Below, piece by piece: positions 17,805 through 26,171 of a stretch of 64,000 bases of DNA. Source of the DNA: Pseudarthrobacter siccitolerans (GTDB taxonomy: Bacteria; Actinomycetota; Actinomycetes; Actinomycetales; Micrococcaceae); contig NZ_CAQI01000044.1 of assembly GCF_001046895.1 (NCBI RefSeq), positions 372,001 through 436,000 on the forward strand, written 5' to 3'. The position numbers and the translations under genes were made by a program. The notes below the pieces were generated by a model. It searched no databases. It had not been told where the DNA came from and saw only the letters and a program-made list of their open reading frames with translations. Within the stretch, counting starts at the first letter, position 1. The number at the start of each line of letters is the position of its first letter.

Positions 17805-19487
17805 TCAAGGGCCGGGAAGGATTTCGCTGACCCGCCACTTGCCGTCAACTGCCACCAGCACCACGCGGAGCCGCTGCTCCGCGCCCGCGGCCCCGGTTGC
17901 CACTACGGCACCCCGGGCGTCCTTCTCCTCGTAGGCGGACGCGGCGGATGTCACGGCCACCACTGCGCGTGCGGCTGTTCCCGCCTCCTCCGCCTGCACC
18001 TGGGACAACGTGCTGGAGAACCCGGCAAGGGTGTGGCCGGAGGCACGCAGCCGCCCGCCGATTTGCAGGTCTGCTGCGGCGGCGCCGGAACCCGGCTGGT
18101 TCACTTCATCCAGCAGTTCCAGCCTTCCTGTACTGAACGCCAGGGACCTCAGCGCTGACAGGCCCCGGACGGCCACCGCGGGATCAGGTGATGCTGCCTC
18201 CCGCCGCGCCGCGTCGATGGGGTCCGCCAACAGCGCCGCAACTGGAGACGTTTCCGGGCCGGCTGCTGCGGTTCCCGCACTTTCGCTGGCGGGAGGGGAA
18301 CCAGGTCCTGCTGCTGTGACCCCGGCGCCCGTGAGCCACCAGCCGCCCGCCAGTGCCGCGAGGGCCGCAGCGGTAACTCCAACCCGCCGCATTTGCGGGC
18401 TGCGTTCTGCGTCAGAGTGCCGGCCCTTCCGCTGGTCCCGCGCGGCCCGGCCCTTCCGCTGGTCTTCGGGGGCCGGGCCGGGCGCAGGCAGGGCAACGTT
18501 CGGCGCCGGGAACGGCAGCTTCCGCGGGGCGCCGCCCCGTCCTGCCCATGCTGACGTCGTCACGCGCCTGCGCAGCCCGTCGAACCTTTCGCGCAGTCCG
18601 CCGGGCGGCTCCGGCGCGTGCAGGCGGGTCACCAGTTCGGGAAGGACCGTGGGATGGACTGCGGGCGCGAGGTCAAGGGGCAGCGGCGATGCGCTGCGGT
18701 ACACCGCAGTCCCGAGGGCTGCTGCTGTGGGCCGGAGCCGCCGGTCTTCGGTAAGCCCGGCCTCCAGGGCCGCGGCGAGTTCCTTGGGGACCTCCGGAAC
18801 CAGGAGCGTCAGCGGCGGACGGTCCGCCGTGCGTTGCGGAGGCGTCCCCGTGAGGCAGAACCAGCCCAGGGCGGCAGCCGAATAGACATCGCGTTCGGGT
18901 TGCAGCCCCGCCCTCACGGCGTCCACGGGTGCCGGGTCGATAAAACCGGGTGTGCCCCGGCCAGGAGCGGAAGCAGGATCGCCGAGCATCCGGGCGATAC
19001 CGACGTCGGACAGCATGGGCTTCCCCTGGCTGGTGAACAGGACGTTGCCCGGTGAAACGTCGGCGTGCGTAAACCCCTTGCTGTGCAGGTATCCGAGCGC
19101 CTGGGCGATGGGCGTCAAGACTGTCACCGTCTCACCGACGCTGAGCCTGCCCCTTGCCGCCACCAGGTCCGCGAGTGAACCTGCCGGCGCGTAGTCCATG
19201 ATCAGGGCGGTGGTGCCGTCAGCGCCGTCTTCCACAGTCACGGCGCTGTGGGCTTTGATGAGGTGGGGATGGTCCAGGACGGACAGGATGCGGATCTCCC
19301 GGCGGATGCCCTCTTCCGTCAGCGCTTCCCCGCGTGCTGCCCTGCGTGCAGCCCGGCGGAAGCACTTCAGCGCAAACTCGCGGCCGCTCCGTTCCTCCCT
19401 GGCCAGCCAGACTGCTGAGCTTCCGCCCTGGCCGAGCAACCGGCCCACGGAATAGCCGGGGACCCTGGGGCGCTGCGATTCTTCCAT
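17805..19487 (-). CDS. membrane-anchored serine/threonine protein kinase, atypical motifs
   Basis: A 560-residue protein with an N-terminal Hanks-type kinase domain (about 10-275), a disordered Arg/Lys/Pro-rich juxtamembrane segment, one membrane helix at about 368-392 and an extracytoplasmic C-terminal domain of about 165 residues. Kinase landmarks are the glycine loop GQGGSSAVW, ATP-lysine Lys41 (FALKCF), catalytic loop HADVSPGNVL (Asp143) and metal Asp161 in DVG. Both key aspartates are kept, but the HRD arginine is Ala and DFG reads DVG, so it is a non-RD kinase and probably not activated by standard loop phosphorylation. The extracellular part has no PASTA repeat; it resembles small secreted domains of unknown role. 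It is convergent with the epimerase gene. Confidence 0.88.
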   Translation of the reverse strand: MEESQRPRVPGYSVGRLLGQGGSSAVWLAREERSGREFALKCFRRAARRAARGEALTEEGIRREIRILSVLDHPHLIKAHSAVTVEDGADGTTALIMDYAPAGSLADLVAARGRLSVGETVTVLTPIAQALGYLHSKGFTHADVSPGNVLFTSQGKPMLSDVGIARMLGDPASAPGRGTPGFIDPAPVDAVRAGLQPERDVYSAAALGWFCLTGTPPQRTADRPPLTLLVPEVPKELAAALEAGLTEDRRLRPTAAALGTAVYRSASPLPLDLAPAVHPTVLPELVTRLHAPEPPGGLRERFDGLRRRVTTSAWAGRGGAPRKLPFPAPNVALPAPGPAPEDQRKGRAARDQRKGRHSDAERSPQMRRVGVTAAALAALAGGWWLTGAGVTAAGPGSPPASESAGTAAAGPETSPVAALLADPIDAARREAASPDPAVAVRGLSALRSLAFSTGRLELLDEVNQPGSGAAAADLQIGGRLRASGHTLAGFSSTLSQVQAEEAGTAARAVVAVTSAASAYEEKDARGAVVATGAAGAEQRLRVVLVAVDGKWRVSEILPGP

Positions 19488-19525
19488 AACCTATGTCTAG
19501 CCGAATCCGGAACGGCGTGCAGAAG

Positions 19526-19534
19526 TTATCCACA
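19526..19534 (+). promoter_or_regulatory. isolated consensus DnaA box
   Basis: TTATCCACA matches the strict DnaA-binding consensus. It lies in the 164-bp gap between the divergent kinase and lipB genes. No further box is seen nearby, so it is not an origin. Confidence 0.4.
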
Positions 19535-19651
19535 GGCTGGCCTTGGCCTGCGGCAACGGCTGTTTGGGCTGCTGGGGGGCTGGCTCACGGGACAGGGTGA
19601 GCTTCAGCACTAAACCGGGCGCGGAGCCGCCCAAGGTCTAAGCTGGTTCCC

Positions 19652-20320
19652 ATGACTCTTGAGTTTTCACAGCTGGGTCTTGCTCCGGACTTTGTGGACT
19701 ACACCCGCGGTTGGGCCATTCAGAGCGAACTCCATGACAACGTCGTTGCCGGAACGGCCCCAAGCACGGTCCTTCTCCTGGAACACGCCCCGGTCTACAC
19801 GGCCGGCAAACGGACCGAGGACCATGAGCGGCCCTTCGACGGAACCCCTGTGGTCCCGGTGGACCGTGGCGGCAAACTCACCTGGCACGGCCCGGGCCAG
19901 CTGGTGGGTTACCCCATCATCAAGCTGAAGAACCGCGCCGGCATCCGCGATTATGTGGAGCGCCTCGAGTCCGTGATTATCACCGTGCTCGCCGACTACG
20001 GCATCCAGGCAGTCCGAATCAAAGGCCGCGCCGGCGTCTGGATCACGGCGGACGAAAAAGGCCCGGACAGGAAGATCGCAGCCATCGGCATCCGGGTCCA
20101 CGAGGGCGTCACCATGCACGGCTTCGCCATCAACTGCAACAACGATCTCACCCCCTATTCGCAGATCATCGCCTGCGGCATCACCGATGCCGGCGTGACA
20201 ACCATCGCCCAGGAAACCGGTTATGACGTTGCCCCGGCAGACCTCGTTTCCCGGATCATCGAAGAACTGCGCAAGAATGAAGACGCCCTGGTCGCTACCC
20301 CCGAAGGAGCTCTACTGTGA
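19652..20320 (+). CDS. lipB: lipoyl(octanoyl) transferase
   Basis: Transfers octanoyl from acyl carrier protein to lipoyl domains, the first step of de novo lipoylation. The 222-residue protein shows [19 protein letters not shown] near 70-88, the catalytic Lys141 in [11 protein letters not shown] and the acyl-carrying Cys175 in [10 protein letters not shown]. The ATG at 19652 is preferred. A TAAGCT hexamer ends 7 nt upstream and there is no ribosome binding site, so leaderless initiation is likely. The last four bases overlap the GTG start of lipA (GTGA), indicating translational coupling. The lipoyl domains of SucB, encoded 8 kb upstream, are the expected acceptors. Confidence 0.97.
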   Translation: MTLEFSQLGLAPDFVDYTRGWAIQSELHDNVVAGTAPSTVLLLEHAPVYTAGKRTEDHERPFDGTPVVPVDRGGKLTWHGPGQLVGYPIIKLKNRAGIRDYVERLESVIITVLADYGIQAVRIKGRAGVWITADEKGPDRKIAAIGIRVHEGVTMHGFAINCNNDLTPYSQIIACGITDAGVTTIAQETGYDVAPADLVSRIIEELRKNEDALVATPEGALL

Positions 20321-21336
20321 CATTGGCACCTGAAGGCCGGAAGCTTTTGCGCGTTGAACAGCGCAACTCTGCTGTTCCGGTGGAGCGCAAGCCGGAGTGG
20401 ATCAAGGCCAAGGTCCAGATGGGCCCGGAGTTCGTCGGGCTGAAGAACCTGGTGAAAAAAGAGGGCCTGCACACGGTGTGTGAGGAGGCCGGCTGCCCGA
20501 ACATTTTTGAGTGCTGGGAGGACAAGGAAGCCACGTTCCTGATCGGCGGGTCCGAGTGCACGCGGCGGTGTGATTTCTGCCAGATCGATACCGGCAAGCC
20601 CTCCCCGGTGGACATGTTCGAGCCCACCAAGGTGGCGCGGTCGGTGCAGGCCATGCAGCTGCGCTACGCCACCGTCACCGGTGTGGCCCGCGACGACCTG
20701 GCGGACGAGGGTGTGTGGCTGTACGCCGAGACGGTCCGGAAGATCCATGAGCTGAACCCGGGCACCGGGGTGGAGCTGCTGATCCCGGACTTCTCCGGCA
20801 AACCCGAGCACATCGCCGCGATCTGTGACTCCAAGCCAGAGGTGTTCGCGCACAACGTGGAGACGGTGCCGCGGATTTTCAAGCGGATCCGGCCGGCGTT
20901 CCGGTACGAGCGGTCCCTGGATGTGATCACGCAGGGCCGGAACCTGGGCATGGTGACCAAGTCCAACCTGATCCTGGGCATGGGCGAAACCCGGGAAGAG
21001 ATCTCCGAGGCGCTGCGGGACCTGCACGAGGCCGGGTGTGACCTGATCACCATCACCCAGTACCTGCGCCCGAGTGAGCGGCACCTGCCGGTGGACCGGT
21101 GGGTCAAACCGCAGGAGTTCGTGGACCTGCAGGACGAGGCCACCGAGCTGGGCTTCCTCGGCGTCATGTCCGGCCCGCTGGTGCGTTCCTCGTACCGGGC
21201 CGGCCGGCTCTGGGCCACCGCCATGCGGAAGAAAGGCCGGGACATCCCCGCCGAACTCGCCCACATCGCAGAAGGCATCCAGGACTCCGGAACCACCCGC
21301 CAGGAAGCCAGCTCACTGCTCGCCGCGCATTCCTGA
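20317..21336 (+). CDS. lipA: lipoyl synthase
   Basis: Radical-SAM enzyme that inserts two sulfurs into the octanoyl group on E2 domains. The 339-residue protein carries both iron-sulfur sites: the auxiliary cluster cysteines 55, 60 and 66 ([12 protein letters not shown]) and the radical-SAM CxxxCxxC at 81, 85 and 88 (ECTRRCDFC). The C-terminal serine of the RSSYRAG motif (a ligand of the auxiliary cluster in this family) is also present. The GTG start overlaps the lipB stop by four bases. A strong terminator follows, so lipB-lipA form a two-gene operon. Confidence 0.98.
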   Translation: MTLAPEGRKLLRVEQRNSAVPVERKPEWIKAKVQMGPEFVGLKNLVKKEGLHTVCEEAGCPNIFECWEDKEATFLIGGSECTRRCDFCQIDTGKPSPVDMFEPTKVARSVQAMQLRYATVTGVARDDLADEGVWLYAETVRKIHELNPGTGVELLIPDFSGKPEHIAAICDSKPEVFAHNVETVPRIFKRIRPAFRYERSLDVITQGRNLGMVTKSNLILGMGETREEISEALRDLHEAGCDLITITQYLRPSERHLPVDRWVKPQEFVDLQDEATELGFLGVMSGPLVRSSYRAGRLWATAMRKKGRDIPAELAHIAEGIQDSGTTRQEASSLLAAHS

Positions 21337-21371
21337 GGCCAACTATCCCGGTCACCAAAGACAACACCGCG

Positions 21372-21407
21372 AAGGGCCGGCACCGGAGAACTCCGGTGCC
21401 GGCCCTT
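21372..21407 (+). terminator. terminator of the lipB-lipA operon
   Basis: AAGGGCCGGCACCGGAG pairs perfectly with CTCCGGTGCCGGCCCTT around an AA loop, 35 nt after lipA. Only a weak T-containing tail (CGGCTTTGG) follows. Confidence 0.75.
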
Positions 21408-21436
21408 CGGCTTTGGTCACGTAGAATTGAGGCACT

Positions 21437-22189
21437 ATGGCGAAATCCCCTGATTCCAGCAACCCCACTCCTGCGGGCTCAAGCGCAGTGAAACGCGGCC
21501 TCTTCTCCCGCAAGCCGAAAGAAGCGAAGGTTAAGAAGCCCAGCCGGCTCAAGCAGATCGGCGAGGTCTTCAACATGACCCGCCGCCATGACCCCATGGT
21601 CCCGTGGCTGATGCTGCTGGTCTTCCTGGGTGTTGTGGCTCTCAGCTTCCTGGTGGGCTTCTGGCTGGACAACTGGATTACGGGCCTGATCATCGGCATT
21701 CCGCTGGGGCTGCTGGGCGCCACCCTTATCCTCTCGCGCCGCGCGGAGCGCGCCGCCTTCGCGCAGATCGAAAACCAGCCCGGCGCCTCGGGCGCTGCCC
21801 TCGGGACGCTGCGCCGCGGCTGGATCACTGAGGAACAGCCTGTGGCGGTTAACCCGCGTACGCAGGACGCCGTGTTCCGCGCCATCGGCCGTCCCGGCGT
21901 CGTACTTGTCAGCGAAGGGCCCTCCCACCGCGTGAAGCCGCTGCTGGACGCGGAACGCAAGCGCCTTGCCCGCATCCTGCCCAACGTCACCGTCCACGTG
22001 ATTGAGAGCGGACGCGGCGAGGGCCAGGTGCCCATCAGCCAGGTGGCAAAGAAGATGGGCAAGCTGAAGAAGGAACTGACCAAGCTTGAGGTCAATGCCG
22101 TCTCCAAGCGCATCGCGTCGCTCGGCAACAAACTCCCCATTCCCAAGGGCATTGACCCCTACAAGGCCCGCCCCAACCGCGGACGCTAG
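21437..22189 (+). CDS. DUF4191 domain-containing membrane protein
   Basis: A 250-residue protein with a Lys/Arg-rich cytoplasmic N-terminus of about 50 residues and two adjacent membrane helices at about 55-75 and 79-99 (WLMLLVFLGVVALSFLVGF, then ITGLIIGIPLGLLGATLIL). A soluble C-terminal domain ends in a basic tail. This is the actinobacterial DUF4191 family, found next to lipA across the phylum; its function is unknown. A TAGAAT hexamer ends 9 nt before the ATG, with a GAGG between, so the leader is very short. It is followed by its own terminator. Confidence 0.9.
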   Translation: MAKSPDSSNPTPAGSSAVKRGLFSRKPKEAKVKKPSRLKQIGEVFNMTRRHDPMVPWLMLLVFLGVVALSFLVGFWLDNWITGLIIGIPLGLLGATLILSRRAERAAFAQIENQPGASGAALGTLRRGWITEEQPVAVNPRTQDAVFRAIGRPGVVLVSEGPSHRVKPLLDAERKRLARILPNVTVHVIESGRGEGQVPISQVAKKMGKLKKELTKLEVNAVSKRIASLGNKLPIPKGIDPYKARPNRGR

Positions 22190-22196
22190 GCCAAAC

Positions 22197-22235
22197 GCCC
22201 CGGTATCCGGCTACCCGCCGGTACCGGGGCTTTTT
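22197..22235 (+). terminator. intrinsic terminator after the DUF4191 gene
   Basis: GCCCCGGTA pairs with TACCGGGGC and is directly followed by TTTTT, 8 nt after the stop codon. Confidence 0.88.
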
Positions 22236-22268
22236 AGTGCACCAACACCGCCAGGAGGACAACAGAGC

Positions 22269-22697
22269 GTGAACCACAACAAGATGACACAGGACCAGAC
22301 GGACGTCCGGGTGAACGGGGACCGGGAAACCCGGGGCAACGCCGTCACGCCCGCCACCACCCTGGCGCTGCGCGCCTTCAGGATCTTCGCCATCGCGGAA
22401 GCGTTCAGCTGGGCCGCGCTCCTGATCGGGATGTACTTCAAATGGATCGCCGGCACCACGGAAATCGGCGTGCAGGTGGCCGGCCCCATCCACGGAGCCC
22501 TGTTTGTTGGCTACGGGATCACTGCGCTGGTGCTTTGGCGGCTCCAGCGCTGGCCGTTTGTGGTGGCGCTGTTCGCGGGCATATCAGCCGTATTCCCCTT
22601 TGCCACGCTCTGGTTCGAGCGCTGGGCCGGCAAGCGCGGACACCTTTCCGCCGGTGCGTCCAAGGCAGCGGCCGGCAGGGAAACCAGCCGGGTCTGA
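22269..22697 (+). CDS. DUF3817 domain-containing membrane protein
   Basis: A 142-residue protein with a soluble N-terminus of about 35 residues and three membrane helices: FRIFAIAEAFSWAALLIGMYFKW near 39-60, the GPIHGALFVGYGITALVLW segment near 73-92, and VVALFAGISAVFPFATLWFERW. The EAFSW and GPIHG motifs are those of the DUF3817 (YdzA-like) family of unknown function. The GTG start at 22269 is chosen because AGGAGG at 22253-22258 lies 10 nt upstream. Longer in-frame starts would run back through the terminator and the preceding gene. It is convergent with the RDD gene. Confidence 0.88.
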   Translation: MNHNKMTQDQTDVRVNGDRETRGNAVTPATTLALRAFRIFAIAEAFSWAALLIGMYFKWIAGTTEIGVQVAGPIHGALFVGYGITALVLWRLQRWPFVVALFAGISAVFPFATLWFERWAGKRGHLSAGASKAAAGRETSRV

Positions 22698-22708
22698 GGC
22701 CCGGGATC

Positions 22709-23146
22709 CTACCGGCGCAGCAGCAGCGTGTTCATCGCCTTGTCGTGGAGGCCGCGATGATCGGGGTCGAAAATGACTGCAGGGATGACCAGGCACAGCA
22801 GCAGCGACCTCACCAGCGCAGCGAGCGGTCCCGGCGCTCCGCCCCCGGCCCGGACCACGTGGATGCCCATGGCACGATGCCCGATACTGTAGCCGAGCGT
22901 GCCTACCAGGAGGATCTGCTCGATGGCGAAAACCGCGAGGTTTGCCCAGGCGTCGCCCCCGAAAGCGAAGTTGCTGATCAGCAGGGCGATGCCCCAGTCA
23001 ATCAGGATCGCAACGATCCGGCGGCCTGCCCGGGCGATGGAACCGGGCCCGGACTCAGGCAGCCCCAGCCGCTCACCCGGATATTTGGATATGCCGGAGG
23101 TGTCGGGGCCGGTGAGCCAGGAGCCAAGGTCTTTGCGATCTACCAC
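22709..23146 (-). CDS. RDD family membrane protein
   Basis: A 145-residue membrane protein with the RDD-family arrangement: ARAGRRIVAILIDWGIALL (conserved Arg pair and Asp in the first helix), a second helix LAVFAIEQILLVGTLGYSIGHRAMGIHVV, and a third segment ending in the conserved FDPDHRGLHDKAMNTLLL. Members have been linked to ion exchange, but most have no known function. GTG start at 23146. It is transcribed away from glnA1, sharing the 279-bp intergenic region with the GlnR-type operator. This gene beside glnA1 is also found in Mycobacterium. Confidence 0.9.
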   Translation of the reverse strand: MVDRKDLGSWLTGPDTSGISKYPGERLGLPESGPGSIARAGRRIVAILIDWGIALLISNFAFGGDAWANLAVFAIEQILLVGTLGYSIGHRAMGIHVVRAGGGAPGPLAALVRSLLLCLVIPAVIFDPDHRGLHDKAMNTLLLRR

Positions 23147-23240
23147 CGTCCAAGTTTACCCGCGTTCACTCCGCCCACAGTGTGGAAGCAGTTAGACCAC
23201 AGTGTGGACGGCAGATAGCGTTGCCATATCAGGGCATTCT

Positions 23241-23278
23241 GTAACCTGCCCGAAACAATACGGACACGGACGGGAAAT
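23241..23278 (+). promoter_or_regulatory. GlnR-type operator (two a-b site pairs) upstream of glnA1
   Basis: Four 5-mers are spaced by exactly 6 nt: GTAAC (23241), GAAAC (23252), GACAC (23263) and GAAAT (23274). This matches the actinobacterial GlnR box, gTnAC-n6-GaAAC-n6-GtnAC-n6-GaAAC, with only two departures in the last two sites. A TAGGCT (23289-23294) downstream is a possible -10, which would put the box over the -35 region, as expected for an activator. Confidence 0.7.
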
Positions 23279-23425
23279 GCCCCATCCATAGGCTGTTAGC
23301 AGTTTCAAGCGAATCCCCCGGCAGGGTGCACATCAGCAGGGAAACCTCGTGGTCTCCCTGCCTTTGGATTGCGTTGGATCCGATGGCTTTCACGCCAGAT
23401 ATTTACATATGCGTTAGGAGCATAG

Positions 23426-24850
23426 ATGTTCAAGACTGCGGACGAAGTCCTCAAGTTCATCAAGGACGAAGATATTAAGTTCGTCGATATCCGCTTCACC
23501 GATCTCCCGGGTGTCCAGCAGCACTTTAACGTCCCGGCCAAGAGCGTTGACGCCGACTTCTTCATCAACGGCCAGCTCTTCGACGGATCCTCCATCCGCG
23601 GCTTCCAGGGCATCGCCGAGTCCGACATGCAGCTGATCCCGGACGTCACCACCGCGTTCCTGGACACCTTCCGCATGGAAAAGACCCTCGCGCTGAACTT
23701 CTCCATCGTCAACCCCCGCACGGGCGACCCGTACCACCGCGACCCCCGCGGCGTGGCTGAGAAGGCCGAGGCCTACCTGGCATCCACCGGTATCGCAGAC
23801 ACCGCATTCTTCGCTCCCGAAGCTGAGTTCTTCGTGTTCGACAACGTCCAGTACCAGTCCTCACCGCAGGGCAGCTTCTACAAGATCGATTCCGAGGAAG
23901 CACACTGGAACACCGGCCGCGAGGAAGAGGGCGGAAACCTCGGCTACAAGACCCCCGTCAAGGGCGGTTACTTCCCGGTCTCCCCCACCGACAAGCAGGC
24001 CGACCTGCGCGACGCCATGTGCGTTGCCCTGGACGAAGCCGGCCTTGAGGTTGAGCGCAGCCACCACGAAGTTGGTTCTGCCGGCCAGGCCGAAATCAAC
24101 TACAAGTTCACCACCCTGACGCACGCTGCCGATGACCTGCAGAAGTTCAAGTACGTCATCAAGAACACCGCAGACGCCTGGGGCAAGTCCGTGACCTTCA
24201 TGCCCAAGCCGGTCTTCGGTGACAACGGCTCCGGCATGCACTGCCACCAGTCGCTGTGGAACGGCGGCGAGCCGCTGTTCTACGACGAGAAGGGCTACGC
24301 CGGCCTGTCCGACACCGCCCGCTGGTACATCGGCGGCCTGCTCAAGCACGCCTCCGCCGTCCTGGCCTTCACCAACCCGACGGTGAACTCCTACCGCCGC
24401 CTGGTCAAGGGCTTCGAAGCCCCGGTCAACATGGTCTACTCGCAGGGTAACCGCTCCGCCGGTATCCGTATCCCCATCACGGGCACCAACCCCAAGGCCA
24501 AGCGCATCGAGTTCCGCGCACCGGACCCCTCCTCCAACCCGTACCTTGCATTCGCTGCCCAGCTGATGGCCGGCATCGACGGCATCCGCAACCGCATCGA
24601 GCCGCCGGCACCGATCGACAAGGACCTCTACGAGCTTCCCGCAGAAGAAGCCAAGGACATCCCCAAGGCTCCGGGCACGCTTGAGGAAGCCCTGGAAGCC
24701 CTGGCCGAGGACAACGAGTTCCTGCAGGCCGGCGGCGTCTTCACCCAGGACCTGATCGACACCTGGATCGAGTACAAGTACGAAAACGAGATCCGCCCGC
24801 TGTCGCTGCGCCCGAACCCCTACGAGTTCGAGCTCTACTACGGCGTCTAG
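23426..24850 (+). CDS. glnA: glutamine synthetase type I (adenylylatable form)
   Basis: ATP-dependent condensation of glutamate and ammonia, acting as a dodecamer; the main ammonium-assimilating enzyme. The 474-residue sequence has the beta-grasp N-terminus with FDGSSIRGF near 53-60, the catalytic [37 protein letters not shown] and the ATP-binding [18 protein letters not shown]. It keeps the adenylylation tyrosine, Tyr402 in DLYELPAEE, marking the GlnE-regulated I-beta type. AGGAG lies just before the ATG start at 23426. Regulation is probably two-fold: transcriptional through the GlnR-type box 148 bp upstream, and covalent through GlnE, encoded 1.3 kb downstream on the other strand. Confidence 0.98.
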   Translation: MFKTADEVLKFIKDEDIKFVDIRFTDLPGVQQHFNVPAKSVDADFFINGQLFDGSSIRGFQGIAESDMQLIPDVTTAFLDTFRMEKTLALNFSIVNPRTGDPYHRDPRGVAEKAEAYLASTGIADTAFFAPEAEFFVFDNVQYQSSPQGSFYKIDSEEAHWNTGREEEGGNLGYKTPVKGGYFPVSPTDKQADLRDAMCVALDEAGLEVERSHHEVGSAGQAEINYKFTTLTHAADDLQKFKYVIKNTADAWGKSVTFMPKPVFGDNGSGMHCHQSLWNGGEPLFYDEKGYAGLSDTARWYIGGLLKHASAVLAFTNPTVNSYRRLVKGFEAPVNMVYSQGNRSAGIRIPITGTNPKAKRIEFRAPDPSSNPYLAFAAQLMAGIDGIRNRIEPPAPIDKDLYELPAEEAKDIPKAPGTLEEALEALAEDNEFLQAGGVFTQDLIDTWIEYKYENEIRPLSLRPNPYEFELYYGV

Positions 24851-24872
24851 TCTCCACGATCCACGAGACGCC

Positions 24873-24911
24873 AAAGGCGGCCACCGGAACACTTCCGGTG
24901 GCCGCCTTTTT
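24873..24911 (+). terminator. intrinsic terminator of glnA1
   Basis: AAAGGCGGCCACCGGAA pairs with TTCCGGTGGCCGCCTTT and ends in TTTTT, 23 nt after the stop codon. Confidence 0.92.
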
Positions 24912-24945
24912 GGTGCCCTGCTCTAATCCTCGCTTGAAGGTGGGA

Positions 24946-24981
24946 ATCCGGCTCCAGACGTGCTGAGACCGGGAGCCGGAT
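24946..24981. repeat. inverted repeat downstream of glnA1
   Basis: ATCCGGCTCC and GGAGCCGGAT form a perfect 10-bp inverted repeat with a 16-nt loop. There is no T-run on either side. The rest of the 253-bp gap to the GNAT gene shows no gene. Confidence 0.5.
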
Positions 24982-25103
24982 CCCCTGGCGAGTGTCCCCC
25001 GAGACGAAGACTAAGGAAGCCTTCCCCCCAACAAGGTTTGAAGAACACCGCCAATCCACATGATCTGCCAATCCGGGACTGAGTGCAACGCGGCACCGGA
25101 CGG

Positions 25104-25724
25104 TTACGCCTGGCCAACCCCCGCAAACGCCCGGAACATGGTCCGCTGGGGGCCCGAGGATCCGCCCAGGTACTGGCCGCGGTCTTCGAACCCGGCCCGC
25201 CGGTACGCGGACAGGCCCGCCGGATTCGCTTCGTTAACGGAGAGGACGACGCCGGCCTCTCCGGTCCCCTGCCGGCGGCTCAGTTTTTCAGCGGCCGCCA
25301 CAGCGGCGGCAGCACCCAGCCGGCCGTAGCCTCTGCCCTGCTGCCGGCGGTCGATGAGGAACCCGCGCAGCAGCCAGGCGGAATGGTCGTCCGGCCAGCC
25401 GGCAAGCCTGGCTGCCCCTGCCTGCAGCGTAAGAACCCCCACGGCCTGGCCGTTGGACTCAATCACGTAGGGACGGCGGGACTCCTCCGCCAGCCCCGCC
25501 AGGGCCATCCGCAGCGGGTCACCGACAAACTTCTCCTGCCCGGGCCCCAGCTCCAGTCCCGCCACCGCCTCCAGCTGGATGGCGCGGGCGTCGTCGTCGA
25601 GGTCCTGCAGCGATATAAGCCAGACGCTGGATACCGCTCCGTTCAGGACTACTGGCCGGCGGATGCGCTGCCCGCGGTGGACTCCGCGGGGGCTCCGGCA
25701 GGGTCCATCCAGAAGACCTCCCAC
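25104..25724 (-). CDS. GNAT family N-acetyltransferase
   Basis: Acetyl-CoA-dependent N-acetyltransferase of the GNAT superfamily, substrate unknown. Motif A is visible as WLLRGFLIDRRQQGRGYGRL (Q/R-x-x-G-x-G/A pyrophosphate loop). Motif B follows in VLSVNEANPAGLSAYRRAGFEDRGQY, the usual N-xx-xx-Y-xx-GF arrangement. The start is uncertain. The ATG at 25724 would overlap the upstream VOC gene by 76 bp and add about 30 residues without family similarity. Recognisable sequence begins near VWLISLQDLDDDARAIQL, where no ATG or GTG is available. A CTG just after the VOC stop is one possibility. The gene probably forms an operon with the VOC gene. Confidence 0.82.
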   Translation of the reverse strand: MGGLLDGPCRSPRGVHRGQRIRRPVVLNGAVSSVWLISLQDLDDDARAIQLEAVAGLELGPGQEKFVGDPLRMALAGLAEESRRPYVIESNGQAVGVLTLQAGAARLAGWPDDHSAWLLRGFLIDRRQQGRGYGRLGAAAAVAAAEKLSRRQGTGEAGVVLSVNEANPAGLSAYRRAGFEDRGQYLGGSSGPQRTMFRAFAGVGQA

Positions 25725-26086
25725 AGGTGCCCGTCCGGGTCCTGGAAACTGTGGTTGTACATAAAGCCGTGGTCCTGCGGGTCCTGGGACGCGGAGCCGC
25801 CATTGGCCAGGGCAGTACGGACGGCCTCATCCACTTCTTCCCGGCTGTCCACCGAGTAGGCGATGATTGCTTCCGCCGAGCCTTGGGTGCCGGACACGTC
25901 CTTGCTGGTGAAGGTTTTGAAGTAGGCCTCCACCAGGAGCATCACGCAGGCGTTCTCGTTCACGATCATGCACGTGGCATTCTCATCCGTGAAGTCAGGG
26001 TTGAAGGTGAAGCCGAGCGCCGTGAAAAAGTCCACGGTGCGGTTCAGGTCCTTGACGGGCAGGTTGAGGAAGAGTTGTTTAGGCAT
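25649..26086 (-). CDS. VOC family (glyoxalase/bleomycin-resistance-like) protein
   Basis: A 145-residue protein of the vicinal-oxygen-chelate fold with two beta-alpha-beta-beta-beta modules. The N-terminal module starts KQLFLNLPVKDLNRTVDFFTALGF and the second contains DPDGHLWEVFWMDPA with the family glutamate. It is a member of the VOC subgroup in which the first module ends NENACVMLLVEAYF, common in actinobacteria and usually annotated as glyoxalase. The metal ligands of true glyoxalase I are not all evident, so the reaction is unknown. The C-terminus has an 18-residue Ala/Gly/Ser tail overlapping the next gene. Confidence 0.88.
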   Translation of the reverse strand: MPKQLFLNLPVKDLNRTVDFFTALGFTFNPDFTDENATCMIVNENACVMLLVEAYFKTFTSKDVSGTQGSAEAIIAYSVDSREEVDEAVRTALANGGSASQDPQDHGFMYNHSFQDPDGHLWEVFWMDPAGAPAESTAGSASAGQ

Positions 26087-26171
26087 GGGCTCAAACTAGC
26101 ACCCGCCCCTGACAGGTGTCAGCCCGTCCCCCGGTTCCTCCCGCAAAGGGCTGCCCGGGCCGGGCGCGTGG

